From: an uncultured Bacteroidales bacterium
GTDB lineage: Bacteria > Bacteroidota > Bacteroidia > Bacteroidales > UBA932
DNA: 6,889 bases
Assembly (NCBI GenBank): GCA_946616385.1
Contig: CAMOIZ010000057.1
Location: 1 to 6,889, forward strand
Direction: 5' to 3'
Shown: positions 5,169-6,889 of the stretch, piece after piece
Layout of the letters: each line of letters opens with the position of its first letter
Position numbering within the stretch: the stretch's first letter is position 1
Program-made: the position numbers and the translations under genes
The notes under the pieces: generated by a model
Databases searched by the model: none
Seen by the model: the letters and a program-made list of their open reading frames with translations, nothing else
What the model was told of the DNA's origin: nothing

Positions 5169-6889
5169 AACAATAGTTCCAGATCAGCTCCTATCTTCTC
5201 CGAAGCCATTTGCTCGGGGATGAATTTCCACGCCCCGTTGCGTTCCGGCCTGTAGATGGCGCTTTCGTCCACCAGCCCGTACTCTTTCACGAAATCGTAG
5301 AGGATTTCGCGGATTTCGGGATACCTGTGGAGTATGCGGTTCTCGAGTTCGGATTCGGGTATGCCTGCGCCCTTTGTGAGCAGTCCGCCGGCCCCGCTTG
5401 CGCGGTATGAAGTGAGAGCGACCACATACTCGGCGTCGGGATCAAAAGCCGAGCCGTCGGCCATGGAACTTATCGCTACCCTCTCCCCTGCCGGCTTGGT
5501 GATATCGACGGTGTAGTTGATACCGGCCGCAGAATCGAAGTTGTAGGATCTGCCGATGAAAGACCATCCTTTCTGGTTGTTGCGGGGATCGTTCTTCTGA
5601 ACTATACGTAGAGTCGTGGGCTCGTCGGGACGGGCAAGCCATCCGGAATAGGAATACTCCAGATATCCCTTAATCTCCTTGCCGGTAAGTTTGACCGTAT
5701 AGAGCTGGTTCTCAAAAGGATAGATAGTGAAAAGATCGTTGTAGATCAGCACTCCTGCAGGAATCGTGCTGTTGTAGGTCAGAGGTGCGGCGAAGGCGAT
5801 TTTCGCATCGCTTCCCCTCAGCATCACGGTCTGGATCAGACTTACGTAATCGCACATCCCGCTATATGCGTCGCGGGTTCGCAGATCCATTGCAAGGGCT
5901 CCTATCTCTTCTGTCGAGAAGGCCTTTACAGCTTCGAAATCTTTCCTGAAGGCCTCGCGCATGGCAGCGTCGGTCTTGCGCTTGTCGACGGGGATCAGAC
6001 CGGAACTGATGGTCTTGGATGCCACCTTGCCGTCCTTGATCTCCACCGAGAGCTTTCCGTGGCCGAGGAACTTGGCGCGGTTGCCTGTATTGATTATGGC
6101 GATATCATCGTTGCTTTCGGTGAACTCGCGATGGTCGTGCGAGCATACCACGAAGTCTACTCCTTTCAGGGTATTGAAGAGATCAAGCCCCTGGGCTTCA
6201 AGCACTTTACCGCTTCCGTCACCCGTTGCCGAATGCACCGAAACTATCACCACCTGCGGTTTCTCCTTTGCGGTAAGGCGGTCGACATCTTCCTGCACTT
6301 TGGGGACAAGGCTCTCGAAATGCATGCCGCTCCACAGGCTCTCGTCCATCCAGGCGGGATTGTTGGCATTGGTGTAACCGAGGACCAGAACCTTGAGACC
6401 GGCGCGCTTGAATGTCTTGTAGAGCTGGAAGTAGGGCTTGCCGTTGTCGTTGCGTATTGCATTTCCTCCTAGGAAGGGAATGCCGTGGCTCTTCAGTTCC
6501 TTCGCCACTTTGTCGTAGACTGCATGTCCGGTCTCCACGTCGTGGTTGCCTACGGTGATGGCATCGTATTTCATATAGGACACGAGCCTGCTGAAAAGGT
6601 GTTCGGACTTGGTGTCTACGAAGTTGTAATAGTAGCTTGCGTTGTCGCCCTGAAGGCAGTCGCCGGCATCTATCAGCATCACATTCTCCGCCCCGTCGGC
6701 CGTACGGATGCTGTCGACGTAATAATTGACCGCCATCAGGCTCTGCCTGGTGCCTTTCTGCACATAAGTGGAATCGAACCACCGGCCGTGCACGTCGTTG
6801 GTGGTAAGCAGATGCAAAGTGTGGACACCGTCCTTGGGGCCGCAGGAGGCCAGGGCAAGGACGGTTAAAACATATACTATCTTTTTCAT
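5165..6889 (-). CDS. Lipoprotein 5'-nucleotidase/metallophosphoesterase (UshA-like)
   Basis: The 574-residue extracytoplasmic phosphoesterase probably hydrolyses nucleotides or related phosphate esters to release nucleoside and phosphate; the exact substrate is not readable. MKKIVYVLTVLALASC is a lipoprotein signal peptide with lipobox LASC (Cys16), so the mature protein should be anchored to an outer envelope membrane. The metallophosphatase domain (about 23-300) has all the two-metal motifs: TTNDVHGR (29-36), DAGDCLQG (74-81), TVGNHDVE (112-119), SVHSATG (217-223) and SHDHRE (250-255). The C-terminal substrate-specificity domain (about 325-540) contains AAPLTYNSTIPAG (367-379), the YPFENQL motif (390-396), AGINYTVD (455-462) and VVALTSYRASGAGG (489-502). 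The ATG is the last codon position in the window, so promoter and upstream context are unseen. Its TAA stop overlaps the ffh stop by 2 nt. YfkN- or SoxB-like relatives are possible but lengths fit UshA-type enzymes better. Confidence 0.93.
   Translation of the reverse strand: MKKIVYVLTVLALASCGPKDGVHTLHLLTTNDVHGRWFDSTYVQKGTRQSLMAVNYYVDSIRTADGAENVMLIDAGDCLQGDNASYYYNFVDTKSEHLFSRLVSYMKYDAITVGNHDVETGHAVYDKVAKELKSHGIPFLGGNAIRNDNGKPYFQLYKTFKRAGLKVLVLGYTNANNPAWMDESLWSGMHFESLVPKVQEDVDRLTAKEKPQVVIVSVHSATGDGSGKVLEAQGLDLFNTLKGVDFVVCSHDHREFTESNDDIAIINTGNRAKFLGHGKLSVEIKDGKVASKTISSGLIPVDKRKTDAAMREAFRKDFEAVKAFSTEEIGALAMDLRTRDAYSGMCDYVSLIQTVMLRGSDAKIAFAAPLTYNSTIPAGVLIYNDLFTIYPFENQLYTVKLTGKEIKGYLEYSYSGWLARPDEPTTLRIVQKNDPRNNQKGWSFIGRSYNFDSAAGINYTVDITKPAGERVAISSMADGSAFDPDAEYVVALTSYRASGAGGLLTKGAGIPESELENRILHRYPEIREILYDFVKEYGLVDESAIYRPERNGAWKFIPEQMASEKIGADLELLF

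Noticed and set aside
6219..6782. A 187-codon minus-strand frame within the nucleotidase gene
   Set aside because: It is an out-of-frame reading of the metallophosphatase domain, with an Arg/Gln-rich composition typical of shifted frames.
1..6889. CRISPR array, insertion sequence, tRNA, integration site or defence cassette
   Set aside because: No spaced direct repeats, transposase motifs, terminal inverted repeats or cloverleaf were seen; almost all sequence is accounted for by housekeeping genes.

Overview
The window looks like a stretch of housekeeping chromosome from a Bacteroidota bacterium, most likely order Bacteroidales and on the GC-rich side for the group. Four things point there. 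The gene set is typical, with RNase Y, ZapA and a small coiled-coil protein in a row. Several genes are preceded by the Bacteroidetes-type -7 element TAnnTTTG. No Shine-Dalgarno sequences are visible ahead of the start codons. There is a lipoprotein-type 5'-nucleotidase. The genus cannot be fixed from the sequence alone.

Layout, left to right. Positions 1-1315 (minus) hold most of rny, encoding RNase Y, with its C-terminus cut by the window edge. Positions 1316-1518 form a non-coding gap with a strong minus-strand intrinsic terminator (1341-1375) and, upstream of it in transcription, a long-range folded RNA (about 1380-1527) that I read as a 6S RNA (ssrS) candidate. Its closing stem uses the last codons and stop of zapA. 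Next come zapA (1519-1812, minus) and a coiled-coil protein gene 2 nt upstream of it (1815-2084, minus); both are probably driven by a promoter at about 2103-2137. Then follow a CNNM/CBS-domain membrane protein (2149-3240, minus) with its own promoter and a small AraC-family regulator (3352-3780, minus). Divergent from the regulator, ffh (3846-5168, plus) encodes the protein subunit of the signal recognition particle. It meets head-on a lipoprotein 5'-nucleotidase gene (5165-6889, minus), and the two stop codons overlap.

Functionally, the left half groups RNA decay (RNase Y), a putative regulator of RNA polymerase (6S RNA) and Z-ring assembly (ZapA and perhaps its coiled-coil neighbour). The middle holds an ion-transport-like membrane protein and a lone DNA-binding protein. 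The right half holds membrane protein targeting (Ffh) and scavenging of extracytoplasmic nucleotides or phosphate esters.

I see no mobile element, CRISPR array, tRNA, rRNA or defence cassette, and no evidence of a novel multi-gene system. The most worthwhile items are the 6S RNA candidate embedded in the zapA 3' end, the near-leaderless ffh transcript, the tight terminator-to-rny spacing, and the uncharacterised coiled-coil partner of zapA.
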